Positions 12,629 to 25,800 of a DNA stretch of 64,000 bases are shown in pieces (the stretch's first letter is position 1; every line of letters starts with the position of its first letter). The notes under the pieces are model-generated. The model ran no database searches. It was not told the origin of the DNA and worked only from the letters and a program-made list of their open reading frames with translations. The stretch lies in NCBI GenBank assembly GCA_963978905.1, contig OZ022261.1, positions 13,365,475 through 13,429,474 on the forward strand, read 5' to 3'. The stretch is from Trichostrongylus colubriformis (lineage: Eukaryota > Nematoda > Chromadorea > Rhabditida > Trichostrongylidae). The position numbers and the translations under genes are program-made.

Positions 12629-13396
12629 AGTCTGATAGATAAGTCCGCCCGCAAGCGGTGTCGCGCGCGGCACAGGCGACCGCAGTCTTCAAAGAACCAA
12701 CCAGGGCTGAAGGAAATTGAGGAAGCTATGATTTGTGGATTGTAATAATAACGAGTTCATATTGTATTGTATATTGTATCTGTTAATATAAAAGCGAGTA
12801 CAAGTAAAGTTGGGGTCGTACGAAAGGTGAATACGGAAACTTCACAGACGGCAGAGGAAAGTGAACGAATGAGAGGAGAATCGTTGTACAGCGGGGGTTT
12901 CAATGCAACGATAGTTTTGGCGATGAAATAGCGGTTGAATAAAAACTTTTTCTTATTCCTTTATGACCCAACAAAAGCCAAATATACCAAAAACGGCATT
13001 AGGAAAAGGATGAACTACCTAGAAGTAGCTGCTTTAGTGCGACAGTTTCTATTCAATTTCTGAGGAGACGATTGTCAACAGCTTCTTAAAGACCTTGAGC
13101 CAAGAGTCATTGTTAGATGAGATGAGTGAGAATTTTAATGTTATGAGTGTTTGTGACGATGAAATGGAGATTGCGTTGAAAATTTAAGATGAATGATCAT
13201 TGTTACACGGGTTAAACGAAGATTTTGATACGTGGTATGTGTAGATATTAGAAATGAAGTTGAATAAACAGTTTCTACAATTATGTCGTTTTTTATAATG
13301 AAGGGTGCATCGCGACCCTGTTTTCTTTGAAGACTGCGCCTGCGTTCGCCGCTCGCGCGCGCGACACCGCGTGCAGGCGGACTTATCTATCAGACT
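12629..13396. mobile_element. TIR element with ~65-bp GC-rich ends (768 bp)
   Basis: The left end AGTCTGATAGATAAGTCCGC recurs as the exact reverse complement at 13396-13377. The inverted repeat continues imperfectly over GTGTCGCGCGCG and GCAGTCTTCAAAG. The interior is AT-rich and non-coding. I saw no clear target duplication. Confidence 0.82.
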
Positions 13397-15391
13397 TTAG
13401 GGTAATGTTATTTCGACGTCTTGGCAAGGGCCGTGTGTGCATTGCGCCACTGTCCCATACCGTAAACCTAAATTGCCCTCCTCCCGGTGTCTTCAGGGAT
13501 GTAACCAGTGACAAAACGAATTTCGCCGAAATTCTTTTTAGATGACCGCCAAACAGAACACGGATTTTACTAATCTTAGTGATCGATATACGACGGCCTG
13601 CAAGGCTCGGTATTCACCAAACAAATAAAGAGACGAAGGACTAGCACGACCCGGCATCAAAGGCCTCAATGAATGACGGCGTGATATACATTTCTAACAG
13701 CCACGATGTAGGGAAAGAACGATATGACCGCTCATTGATTTGATGATGCTTCACATAGGATTTATGGACACAGAAACCTTCAGCAGACTTCTCGATGATC
13801 GCAAAAGCACCATGGCAACCCGTTCTTCGAAAGATGAACTGGACTAACGCTGGGAACTATGTTATCAGAAAATATGATGGGGTAGACTTCGAGAAATCAC
13901 TACATAAATTTGTTGGACATAATGGCTATACGGTGATTTGGTAGAAACCGGGTGAATAATCAAAGGAAACACGTACTTCTGCTTATGACTTTACAATCTT
14001 CCTTCTCTTATTTATGCAAATACCCTGCAAATTCCGCAAGCAGTAAAACGAAATTCACTGATTCAGCTAACAGTTCTTGGGTTAAGCGTCTTGTATAACA
14101 CATCCTTTCTCACCACATGATTAATGAAGGTGCGCCAAACGGCGCGTTACCGCGCTAATGGCATGAAAGTTGAACAAAGCTATCTCTTAAGACATGGTAC
14201 CTATCTGCAGATTGCAGTGGTTAGTAATCAGCAGATTGTAATTTCCGTCAACATAGGCGTTGGTGAGCAATCACAAGCTGATACGTGGAGGCAAATCAAT
14301 GCGAGTATGCAACAATAGGCACTGCAAACACGCACACTCACACCCAAACGGCACCAACTGAAAGTCCACAGAGCGACCGTTCGTGTAATCATTCACGTGG
14401 CACGTGAGCGCTGTACACGAAATACTTTCGTGTAGATTGGCCTAACATGAGCGCTGCGAATCAGACGGGGACAGATAGATTCGAAAACAACTATTCAACT
14501 CACCTCCAGTTCAGACGACGGCAACATTACTCCCCACATTGCTTGGTTAGACCGGGTTTTCAGATACAGATAGACTAAGGCTTAGATTCTGAAAAAGCAA
14601 TCGTAATAGCGACGGTAATATGTAGTTGGAACATTGTATAGAACTACCGTAACGATCTTCATATGCACGCTGAACTTTTATGTAGCTTTCAAAAAAGCAA
14701 TTGCTATCATAGCTACTGCCCTGCCCACCTGTTATCGGCTAATGAAATGGAAGAGGTGGCTGATTGGTTTCAAATGGATATAGCACATACCGTTAATCCA
14801 TTATTCCGTCACAAGCCATGGATTAGACCTCCATTTACAGCGTAGAGCGTTCGAAGATAAATACGATTCTACGATGAATACTACGTGATTAGCCATTTTC
14901 CCTTCGCATATGCCACCCTTAGCAGAACTGTTCAACAATATCCGCTCTTATGGATTAAAAACAGCGCGATGTAGTATTGATTGCAAGTGAATAATCTTAA
15001 CCTTAAATAGTTGCTTGGGAGAGAATAGAAACCTTGATCAAGCCACGACTGATAACTTTCAATTCAGAGACATTAGGAAACAGTTTTTAAAAATTTGCAT
15101 ATTTCAAAATCTAAATGATGTTATTCATAGAAGCGCATGCTGCAATACGCTGCGGGCGAAACTCTAGATGACGGTCGAATAATCAGCTAATGAAGGGCTC
15201 CAGCCGCTGTCCAGTTTGCCCATCAAATCTTGGGGATCGGTTTAAGACTACTTCTGCGAGCTCCGCCCACACCCACAAGTGAACTGCGCCTTAACTAGAA
15301 ACAATTCACTTCAGGAGAAAACAGTAGCTGGAGCACAAGTATATAGGTTTAAAACAAGTTCTATGTGTGCAGGATTTTCTGTTTCACCTAA
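13397..15391. other. no recognised feature
   Basis: No gene or repeat identified. The open frames at 14124-14318 and 14663-14845 have no motif or splice support. Confidence 0.55.
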
Positions 15392-16728
15392 CAAGGGAGG
15401 CCCATCAGGTCAAGGTGAGCTTTCTCAGAACGGTTTTTTGCATTTTATAGGGTCGCATACATGAAGCGAAAAACCGGTTTCAAAATCGGCTAAATGGTTT
15501 TGGGGGGCCCAGAAAATAGTTGATGGTTCGGTCCCCACTGAGGACAAATTTTTGCATTTTCCTAGTTTTCATCCATTTGTGCTCATGTATGGCCATACGT
15601 GCAAAATGTGTGTGTAATCAATTTTTATTCTACCAGGAAACCGCTATCTTCAGTATTTTTTCGTACTAAGCGAATGATTGTTTGGACCTGCCAACGCTCA
15701 TAACGGGGGAACTAGGCGTTTTCCCGCAAAGCACGTGTGATATTCATATTCAGGAGGTCGAACTACCCTAGGTAACAAGTTTTCAGCCTAATCGAGATTT
15801 TGACCCAAACTCGAAAATTTGGGCGACCACTAGTACTACTACTACCATAGTAAGGAACGCTCAACGAAAAGAATTCGGTAGTCCATATAAGGAAATATTT
15901 GCTATCTTTCGCCGTCGCATGGTGTTGCTAGGTGCAGTTCACTTGGAATGCGTTGATTCTGCACATGCTCCATTGCATTTAATCGAGGCTGTAAGTTGTT
16001 TGTGTGTACAAGTAGAGCAGTGTGCCCATGTCCACCCCACTGTCTCGAGTTTGGGCGAAAATCTCGATTTGGATAGTATTTTGTATCTAGGGCTAGTTGA
16101 GACTCCTGAGCACGAATATCACACTAGTTTCGCACGAAAATGTCTGACAAGCGTGCTAGGGGCGCCGAAGTGTCCAAACACGTTGACCACTGGAAGCTTG
16201 TAAATGAGGTCACTTTCGTGCACCAGCGACGAAAATTGTAGTCATTTTGCATGTGCGCAAATAGTATAGCACTGGACAAAGAAAATCCAGAAAATGCAAA
16301 AGCGCAAACGTCGAGAGGAGTTGAACCGCAAACGCCTCCTTCACCGTGCCAATGCCAGTCCATCCCACCATCCATTCGGCCATCCAACCACTGCGTGAAC
16401 TCTGCCCTGTGCATCCCCTATAAGTCTCCTTTGCTTCGTTTAGTAGTTACCATAGGAGATTCTACATTTTTGAAGGAGCTCGCAGTGGTTTTGGCGTAGG
16501 TTTGAAGACAGTCTTCCGATATTCATATACTGAACGCCGCAGCTGGAAAGCATTGCAGCAAACTGGTCAAAATTGTTTATTTCTACGCAACTTTTGGCAC
16601 TCATTTTCTGGGCCCCCCAAAACCATTTAGCCAAATTTGAGACCGGTTTTTCGCTTCATGTATGTGACCCTATAAAATGCAAACAACCGTTCCGAAAAAG
16701 CTCACCTTGACCTGATGGGCCTCCCTTG
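15392..16728. mobile_element. Harbinger-type non-autonomous TIR element, copy 1 (1.34 kb)
   Basis: The inverted ends are CAAGGGAGGCCCATCAGGTC and GACCTGATGGGCCTCCCTTG, and homology of the arms extends over 150 bases. It is flanked by TAA on both sides (15389-15391 and 16729-16731). A three-base TAA duplication is the PIF/Harbinger target type. The second copy at 27917-29247 has the same TAA flanks. There is no recognisable transposase. Confidence 0.87.
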
Positions 16729-16989
16729 TAAGAGTTTCTAATGAAATCGCACTTTGTAAACTTGCCTCATTTCCAAATCGAAGATATCTCGAACCAAGTC
16801 TCGATTCTGCGATACCTTGTGAAATTAGAAAGAATTTGTCATTTCTCAGCTGCTGAGGACGGCAAAAAGAGAAGTTATTAACGTCAGCTGAGGTCTCCCA
16901 AAAGCACCTGCCACTGTCTGCAAGCCGCCACTGGTTGGGCATTCTATTACATAAATAGTAAGCGCTTCGCGGCAATCCCAGATTTACGT

Positions 16990-17777
16990 CACGCATTCGC
17001 CTTTGATTGTAAAAAGTTTAGATGCCTCGATGTGTTCAATCTTCAATCATGTACTGCGGGTCCATGTTGAAGTCAGTGAATATGAGCTATGTCGAAGCCA
17101 ATGTTGTTATACATGACAGGTGCAGGTATGCATAAGCTAAAAATTAAAACAAAAAGGAAAAAATGAAAAAGATTTTATAAAAAAATGAGATAGAAATTGC
17201 ATCTATAAAATAGTCCTAGACTCCATCTAGCTAGCTACGCCTGAAGAATGGGATTGACTCATACTTTCGCAAGAAGACAGGTTCCCCCTTGAAGCGGTAA
17301 AAGAACTCAGGTCCAGGGAATTTAACTCTAACTCAGGTGTTGAGGTCTGGTTCAGAGCAGTTTCTATTAAAAAAAAATCTGATCCGTAGATTCGTTTCCG
17401 TTTTCACTATTGCTTGAGGCTGAGCAATTGGCTGGAACGGTTTTGGCTTCTGAACCTAAGTCTTTTTACCGTTTTAAAGAGGAATCTGTCTCCTTGTGAA
17501 AGTATGAATCAATCCCGAAATTCTTTGGGCGTAGCCAGCTTGAGATGTGGCTAGAACTCTTTTATCGATGCGATTTCTACTTTATCTTTTTAGTAACTCA
17601 TTTTCATCTTATCCTTTTCCTTATTTTCAGCTTATGCATACCTGCACCTGCCATGTGTAACAACATTGGCTTCAACATAAGTCAGATTCATTGGCTTCAA
17701 CATAGACCCGCAATTCATGATTGAAGATTGAACACATCGAGACATCTCAACCTTTTTCAATCAAAGGCAAATGCGTG
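16990..17777. mobile_element. TIR/foldback element (788 bp)
   Basis: The arms, about 145 bases each (16990-17135 and 17632-17777), are imperfect reverse complements with ends CACGCATTCGCCTTTGATTG and CAATCAAAGGCAAATGCGTG. They include the phrase 'gcaggtatgcataagct'. The interior is non-coding. Confidence 0.85.
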
Positions 17778-19634
17778 GCTTTGTTTGAAAATTAACTTAA
17801 CGAAAGCCTTTTTTGTGTCAGGAAGCGATTACGCCACTAAGAGAGCTGGAAAGGTTCACATTCCTGGTAACTCTCAATCGTCACGTTTTTCTCAACTGTA
17901 TTCTCCTATGCTTCCCAGTGCTTTTACGGTGAACCCACAAAGAACCACCGCAATTCATAAGACAACTTCAGGAGATTGAAAAACTGATGAGAATGTGATG
18001 GTATAAACAGCACTCGAAACAGTACTGGCGCTATCCCAGGGGGGCACCCCTTTGCTCCAGGTCCGAGGCTACTTTTGTCTCTGCTTTAGAAGGGAAAAGG
18101 TTCACGCCCTTCTTAATCTAGGGCTCAGGCAAAAATATACACTTGAGTGGTCAGTTTGGCGAGTCGGTTTATATACCATTCAATTTGATGTTCTCTAACA
18201 AGGATAGCGCCTTGGAGTAAATTCAGGGGCTCCCCTCCAGGAAGTAAAACGTTGTGTAAAAGCAGGTGACCACGATGTACTTGACTAACTTCCCTTACAA
18301 TCAATCTTTTGCATACGATGAAACATTCTGGCAATTGAACTCACTTTGCGTGAAACCCATCTCTTACCAAACACAAGATGTTTACAGCATTGAGTATAGA
18401 TCAAATAAGTTATCAAATGAATTTTATTAGATTTTTAGCAAATTTATATAATCTAGCCATATAATCAAGCAATGACACTAGGTGACCGATGGGATATTCA
18501 TGAAAAATGAATCGCCCGCCTATTCAGAGCATATCACCTGCGCGGCAACGTATCGCACACATTCACACAGTGAATGTCAGCATTCCGAAAAAAAACCACA
18601 ATTTGCAGAGAAACCGAAATTCTGAATGATATCAAACAGTATTCCAACAGATCAGCCCGATGCCGTTTTTCAAGAAGATTCCGATACAATAATGTATTAC
18701 CTTAGTGTGTAGTGGTGGAATTTGCGTGTTTGCGGAAATGTGGAATCCTGGGAAGGGTTGAATGCTTATCGATCGGGAGGATTATGGGATTCGCGTTCTT
18801 TTAGAGAATGGAATCGCAGGATCTCCGTTTCATCAAATCTATCGAATAGGCAACTAGGCGAACAGGCAAACAGCTCACCTAGGCAATTCCGAATCTCCGA
18901 GAAAACGCAAATTACACCACCATGAATGTACTTCTACCACTAAACTTTCTAGCGATAGATCATCCTGCTTCGACAAGGGAACCGACAGGCCCCTGAGAAT
19001 GGAGGAAGATGGGTACAGAGATTCACACATATGAATGTATAACTACCAAAAAAAAAATTACAGTTCCTATGAAGGTTATCTGACTATGCATCTCTGGAAA
19101 ATTATTACATAAATGAAACAAGAAAATCGCACATTTCGACAACTTTGACACTACTGGGACTGAGCATAAGGAATGGAAGTTAAGCAGAAAACAATTACGA
19201 CATGTTACAAACCCCGTAGTTATTGAGAATGTAAGCGTCAGAGTGTGTACCTCAGAGAGGGAGAGAGATAGACAGAAGATAGATGGATGGGTGGTCAGAT
19301 ACAGAGAGAGACAAAAGAAGGAGAAAGAAAAGAATATTACATAATCTTACAGATAATAAATAATATTATGTACAATAACAAATATATCTGATGTGAGGCA
19401 TTGTCATTCCATGTAGGCCTTCAACATAAAAGTGCGTAAGTATAAACGTACGTAACACCAAACAGACAATACAAATCAAATAGTAGTTACAAGTAAGAAC
19501 TGCGAGGAAACGAATCCCACATTACTACTGAGAAAGGTGGGATGAAAGTTCTAATAAAAGGAAAAAACGAGCAAGAAGGCAACGCAAAGATCATAAGATA
19601 TGCGCTCTTTGTACATAAGTCCTACCGTCCCTTG
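17778..19634. other. region downstream of the receptor gene
   Basis: It contains the expected 3' UTR side of the receptor (below 19635) and otherwise nothing recognised. A purine-rich GAGA/GATA microsatellite lies at about 19258-19335. Confidence 0.55.
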
Positions 19635-19803
19635 TCATTCAAGAAATTCATGCAGAAGACGCTCAACATCTGTCGAGTCGAGTTCATGTGACATTGTGAT
19701 TGCGTGGCTGGCTACTTCTCCTAATGCATTCATTCGATCTAGAAGATGGCGATAATCGGCAGATGATCGCACACTATCGTTAGCATCTAACGAATAAAGA
19801 AGC
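19635..19803 (-). CDS. receptor terminal exon: helices 10-12 and stop
   Basis: It codes for [37 protein letters not shown] and [18 protein letters not shown], then TGA at 19637-19635. LLHEFL fits the AF-2 pattern (two hydrophobic, any residue, Glu, two hydrophobic) used for coactivator binding, so the receptor looks activation-competent. Acceptor ATATTTCAG. I saw no clear AATAAA in the next 250 bases. Confidence 0.92.
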
Positions 19804-22800
19804 CTGAAATATTATTTAATAGATCCAATAGAGATTCAAATAGTCAATAGATCGAAATTGGTTGAAATAACATTTCAGTGATAACAGAGATAAGAACGCA
19901 AATCTGGATTGAGAGTTAGCTACACCTTTTGGCTCTCGAGCCTTTACAAGTCCAGGATTATATTGCGCAACTGAAACAGAATGAAGCATAAGAAAACTGC
20001 TCCGCTTCCATGTTGATCCATTACCACTTTCGTGGCTTTCGCCCCACGGATCTGTTGTTCTTCGAAGGATAGGATTACCACCCCACGATATGCCGGACTG
20101 AGCCGCCGTCAGGCTTCGCGCACACGATGTTACGACGTGGAGATCCTGCATCACCGCAAAATCGCGTAGTCGCGAAGTTGACGGCGGCCTTACGTATTCT
20201 TCATTAGAAGTTCGATGAAAACAGACCACATTTTTCTTGTCATAAGAAGTTCGAAATCGCGGCAGGGGTGTGAACCATGATTACCATAGATTCGTTTAGA
20301 CGTTTACCTCTAGTTGATAGTTTCTATTAGGGACCACGAATAAATATTCTCTACAAGCAAGTCCTGAACAAATTCAAAAATGTAATAGTGGAAACAACTA
20401 CTGTTAAGACTGAACACTACAACCATTTGAGGATAAATTTCGGTGAAATCATTATTTTTACGTTCTCAGGTTGTGAACGTTGAACAGACCCAAAGCATAT
20501 ATCTAATAGTCCACTAACTGTAAGTGTGCAACGTGAACAGCTACACCATATTCTCAGTCTTTTCGTTCTTCGCAATGGAGGTCTCCACGCAGCATTCAAT
20601 GCATACAGAAGGATAGGACCTATATTTACCGAACCACATTCTTTAATTGGCACCGCAACATCTACTGAAGCTAAGCAAGGTGTACATCAACAGGATGTGA
20701 TTTCGCATCGTGACGTGCGGTATACAGGCCAGGGAGAGTTCAGTTCGATTACTGTGTTCTACGCCCAACATCAACTGTAGAACACGGTATTATCGCTCAT
20801 TTGCAGTCCAGCATGTGACGATTGAAGGACACCCACCCTACGAAAATAGTCTCGGCCTGAAGCAGCTAAATAATTTCCCAGGTAAAGCCATTAAACCTAG
20901 CTACTTAAGGACACCTGTTTGGAGGAGACCGCCCTGTCTATGAAAAACAACTGAGTTTTTGCAGCTCGGACAATTCCACCATGTGATAGCTCAATCCATA
21001 TGCATAACCCTACTCGATTTGTTCTAAAATTTGAAAATATCACATACATCTGAAGACCAAATAACACACATGACACTACTGCAATATTTCGTGTACAATT
21101 GCAGTTCAAAGCGGAAGAAATACACTTTTTATTTAACCTTTGAAAATTTCTCAGTAATTTTTAATCACACCCATCTTACCTCAATCCACTACATACTACG
21201 TGATCACTTTGATCAAAAGACGCATCATCCTCTGAGCGAGACCTCTGTGTTCCTATGAATGTACAACTTCCATGACCCAGCACTTAACAGCCGCGTTCAC
21301 TACGTACCATACGAAAGTGCAACCTGTGGTCTATTTCTACAGATTTCGGGTGTATGCCATAAGGAAAGAAAATTCGCGGTGACCGGCATGCGACACCATG
21401 GTGCGAGCTATAGGTGCCCTACTGGATGGGTCCTCATGTGATAATGATGCTCTATTCTAGGCGCAATCGCAACGTAGTTCACCCCCCCCCCCCCCTTCCC
21501 CTATCTCGCACCATTTCGTAGTTCGTCAAGCGCGGCCACGCTAATTTTGTCTTAATGGCACACATCCACGAATTCCTGCTTGCCGAGTTGCCTACACACT
21601 AGGCTTTCGCCGAATCTTTTATACCCTCAAAGGCAAGATCAGCTTGCACGCAACTACTTAGACTACATCAGATTAGGCTGTTGCACGGCATGAATTATTG
21701 ACATGTATTTCCATTAAAATGTTAGAGCGTTACTAATAATTACTGCCACAATCACGGCTTGTACCGTGTGGCAAATCCTTGAACATATGTTAAAGGACTT
21801 TCAGAAAAGAAATATGATTTCGTACTTTGCTCCTGGCTATGGCATGTGATCTGATATTCGGACAGTTTGTCCAAGGGTTTGATCAGGCCCATGTGACATA
21901 TAAATCCACACTTTTGCCGTGTGTTCAGTTCTCCTATTTTATACATTAAATATTCTCTCCGCCGATCTCTCACTTTTACCGTAACGGCAACATACAAAAC
22001 TATACCTTTGAAGTAATGAGCTGTAGAATGAAAACTGCCTCGAAACACCATCTCGGTCTTGCAAGCCAATTGTTTCAGCTTCGAACACAACCATTAGCCC
22101 AAGTATCAACATCACATTCTCGTTACTGCGTAACTCTTCTTTGAACGACAAATAGTACCTGTAATCAACCACACTTGTCACCAACCACTGGACTGTACTT
22201 TATATATTTATATAAATACACCACTTGGCTGGCCCACCGCGCGCGTAATACCATGGGCGTCAGTAGGTCGATCGGCATTGATTTTTTATGAACTTTACCC
22301 ACAGATTGTAACACGCTGCGCCCATTGCGGGCGGTTCTCCGCTCATTTGTGGTTAGTTCACAATAGCTTGGACACAGGTTATTTCTACCGATATTTTCTG
22401 GTCTCAGGGTTTTCTGGTTGCGTTATGACCTAATTATGAGCCTTGTAATGACCGCCCACTCCAGGTGCGCTTCGCCACCTGTGCCAGGCCTTATTCATGA
22501 CTTTCAAAATCTTGATCCTGACGAAAATCCAGATCCTCCCCACGTTTGAGGCACTTTCGAACCCAGTCAACAATATTCGTTCGAAAACGGAACATTCCAG
22601 TGCACGCTCCGCCCATCGCGGGTAGAACTCAACTTGGTAGAGGTGTAGTCTTCACTTCTTGTCCCATGCCCTACCCATCCCAAACTTGCCCCATCTCCAC
22701 AGGTCGTTTTTCCATATAATATGGGTTATGGTTATAATTTCGGATATGATACCTAATTTCGTGACAGACGGACGGAGGGACGGACGTACAGAGACAGACG

Positions 22801-25800
22801 AAGCGTTTTATATGCAAGGGACGCCGAAAAATCCCCCACTTTCAATCCCTCTTTAGTCGAGTTTGAAGAAATTTTAACGAGGTATTTCCATCCCCAAATT
22901 TAAGAACAGATCTCACCCTATCACAAAACTCGTTAACAGCCTTCGGCACGAACAGGATCGGGAGCTTGTTCCGAGTGAACATAATGTGTCACCTCAACCG
23001 ACTTAATCCGAGATTCCGTCACTCTCCTCACAACCTTGCTAAGGTCCGTTCACTCTGGGGAGGGGATTCATATAGGATGGTGCCCTTACGTAGCCCATTT
23101 CTTCCAGGCTTCCAACATCCTTCGTTTCCAGAAACCAACACGTGTCATTACCATTGGAAACCTTCGGAGGGGGTTTGAGGTATTAAAAATGACACTTCGG
23201 ATCATGGAAGCGTTGTTCAAGCAGCAAGAGCTCTGTGACTTCTATGAACCGGAGGGCCAATCCTCAGGAAGCTTCCCACAGAAGACCTACCACGGAACCT
23301 CGCTCCACTATTTCAAGCAGACCTTGATATCGTAGGTGCTCTGAAGCCTGACTGCACCGACAGAAGACTCCGTATTTTGATGAAGGTGAAAGTAGTGAGT
23401 CTCAGCATTCTCCTGCTTCTACACCCATTTCGGGAATATTTTGTCCCAGTACTTTTATCTCTTTCGCTCCCTATGTTTTGTATACATGGCCGATATGAGG
23501 CGTAAGCAAAATTACTTTTTTGGACTCCCCGTATAACTACTGGCTACTGATTGAAACGTACGAACCTTATACAGTGAGGTAGTACATCCGATAATCGAAC
23601 ATCTAGCGAATGTCCAAGAAACTTCGGATCATTTGGATCGTAAGAAATGGCATTGTGAATGATCATGTACGGTATGCATGACTCTGAAAATAACGTAGAA
23701 GATTATCGAACAATCACTTCACTCTGACAGTTACGGCAGACAGACTAGAATGGTTGGTAATTGTTGAAAACAGATTCAAATCAACGCAGTAACTCTTCCA
23801 TTTTACTTTGCTGCTGCAAACTACTAGATCGGGGGCTGAGATCCTCCCGTTTTTTATTGGAAGAAGCCAAATATTCCAGCAGTAATGCTAGGGAATCAAC
23901 CAACTGTATATTCTCCGTAGTAACCGACGACGTCTTGTTACCCACTGACTACCTGTGATGCCATTTCGCCAAATTTCAGATGGCCCAGAGAAGTTGTTGG
24001 GTTTGCTTTCCAGGTGTTCATAATTTTTGGAACAATTCCTTAATTAAGAAAAGCAGCGAGCAGACAATGCAAACATCTTTTATAATAGCTTGGGTCCCGA
24101 GTATTCTGCTGCGACACGCTGCTAAACTAGGGAAGAGAAGGTGCCCGACGTGAAGAGATGACTTAGTTTTGTCCGCTGAACTTTCCTCGTTTTCGGCGAA
24201 GTTGGATTATCACCGTTTAATCTTCTAAAGTATTTTTAGTGTTCTAAAAGAACCCATTCTAGCGAGTAGGTTAATGAAATCTTAAGATGCAAGTTCTGCT
24301 TTACCCTTGACAGAGCTCCCAAGCTGTCCTCGTTCCTAACCGTTCTTCACACTACACGGCACAGGTACTCAACCACTTTTTGGCAGCTTTGTGCAACTGG
24401 CGAAAAACCAATTATCGACAGCGCTGCACTATACCGCCCGGGACCTACATTTCAGATGCCAGTATTCAAGGTAAAGTTCAGTAGCGCACCAAATTGTTAG
24501 CACATTGTTGTGGAGTGGAAAAAGCTCCTCAGAATATTATCAGGATGCTCACAGAATGCTGAGTTAAGGGCAAAGTCGATCTCAGACGGGACTCCAACAT
24601 GCACTCCACGCTTTCCGAGCATGAGAGCTAATCTATCACACTACCGTGATTCCTTTCACCTAAACTCAGCTTTTTAATGTTTGTTCACCATAGATGGTCA
24701 GCATTCGCACGCAGACCATAACTCTTGCCCTCAACTCAGGAGCCATGTAACTACTAGGCTATGTAAATACACCATTGAGAAGCTGAGTTATAGGCACCAG
24801 TAGGGGTGAGGGAAACTTAGATCTGGGAGTACATGTTATCCAAAAACGAACTTCCTACTTCAGGAGGAGTCATTTGTGGCGAAACTCGCAATGAAAAAAC
24901 GCGGTTTAGGGTGACGACCTCGCAGCACGGCATGTCGTCCTGCGGTCGAGTGAGTCGACGGGGAGGGACGGGAAAACGATCGCGACCGGCCGATTCAGCC
25001 TCTGGGCTGTCTGCAGTCCACCCGGCTAGTGACGCAGAGGGACGCGAGAGAGAGGGGAGATTTTCGGGTTCCTATTCCTCGCTTTTTTTTCGCAGTTTCA
25101 TGTCGTTCTTTCTCTACTCTTATATTGCTGAGCACCTCTACTTCCACAATCCCCAATTTGCCAATTTACGACTCCTGGTGTTTTTTAGATGAAAAGAGCC
25201 TCGGTGGTGTAACGGATTAGCGCATATGCCTAGAAGCATGGAGTGCGGGTTCGAGTCCCATCCGAGAGGAAAGCTTTTGCCCATAACTCAACATCTTTGC
25301 AACAATTAGAAAAACGGTTTCTTAGAAAAAAAAATGAAATGGGAAGTCACTGTGCACTGATGTTCACTTCGTGGATGGTAGACCCTTAGCAAAATATTCC
25401 CACAATTCTGCTCAAGTAAGGGAAGATGGAAACACCCGTTCACAACATCTGGTGCACACAAGATATGACTCTACCTACTGTCATCGACGAGCCAGGAAGA
25501 CGAACAATATTATCTTTGGACTAAGGAGCTGCGCAACTTCAGGCCTAGCTACTTGCGAACAACTGTTTGCAGGACATCGTCCTGTTTACTCTGACTTTTG
25601 GTGGCTCAGTTCGAACAACGCCGCAAGTCCAATCCAACAGTTAATCTATAATAGTAAGTGAGGACATTATGCACGGAGACTCCGTAACTGCATCTCTCCC
25701 ACAATGATATGCAGAATCAAGCACAGCGCTCCATGCTGACCACAAAATTAATGACAGCGATGGAGTCTGATAGACTTACTTCTTATCAAAATGCATCGAT

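Noticed and set aside
18125..18334. Minus-strand frame with VHRGHLLLHNVLL, faintly like a kinase HRDLKPENVLL loop
   Set aside because: The catalytic Asp is absent and nothing kinase-like precedes or follows.
24833..25192. GC-rich plus-strand frame of 119 codons upstream of the tRNA-like sequence
   Set aside because: Biased composition (Arg/Gly/Ser), no motif, and it overlaps no splice pattern. Probably a repeat or chance frame.
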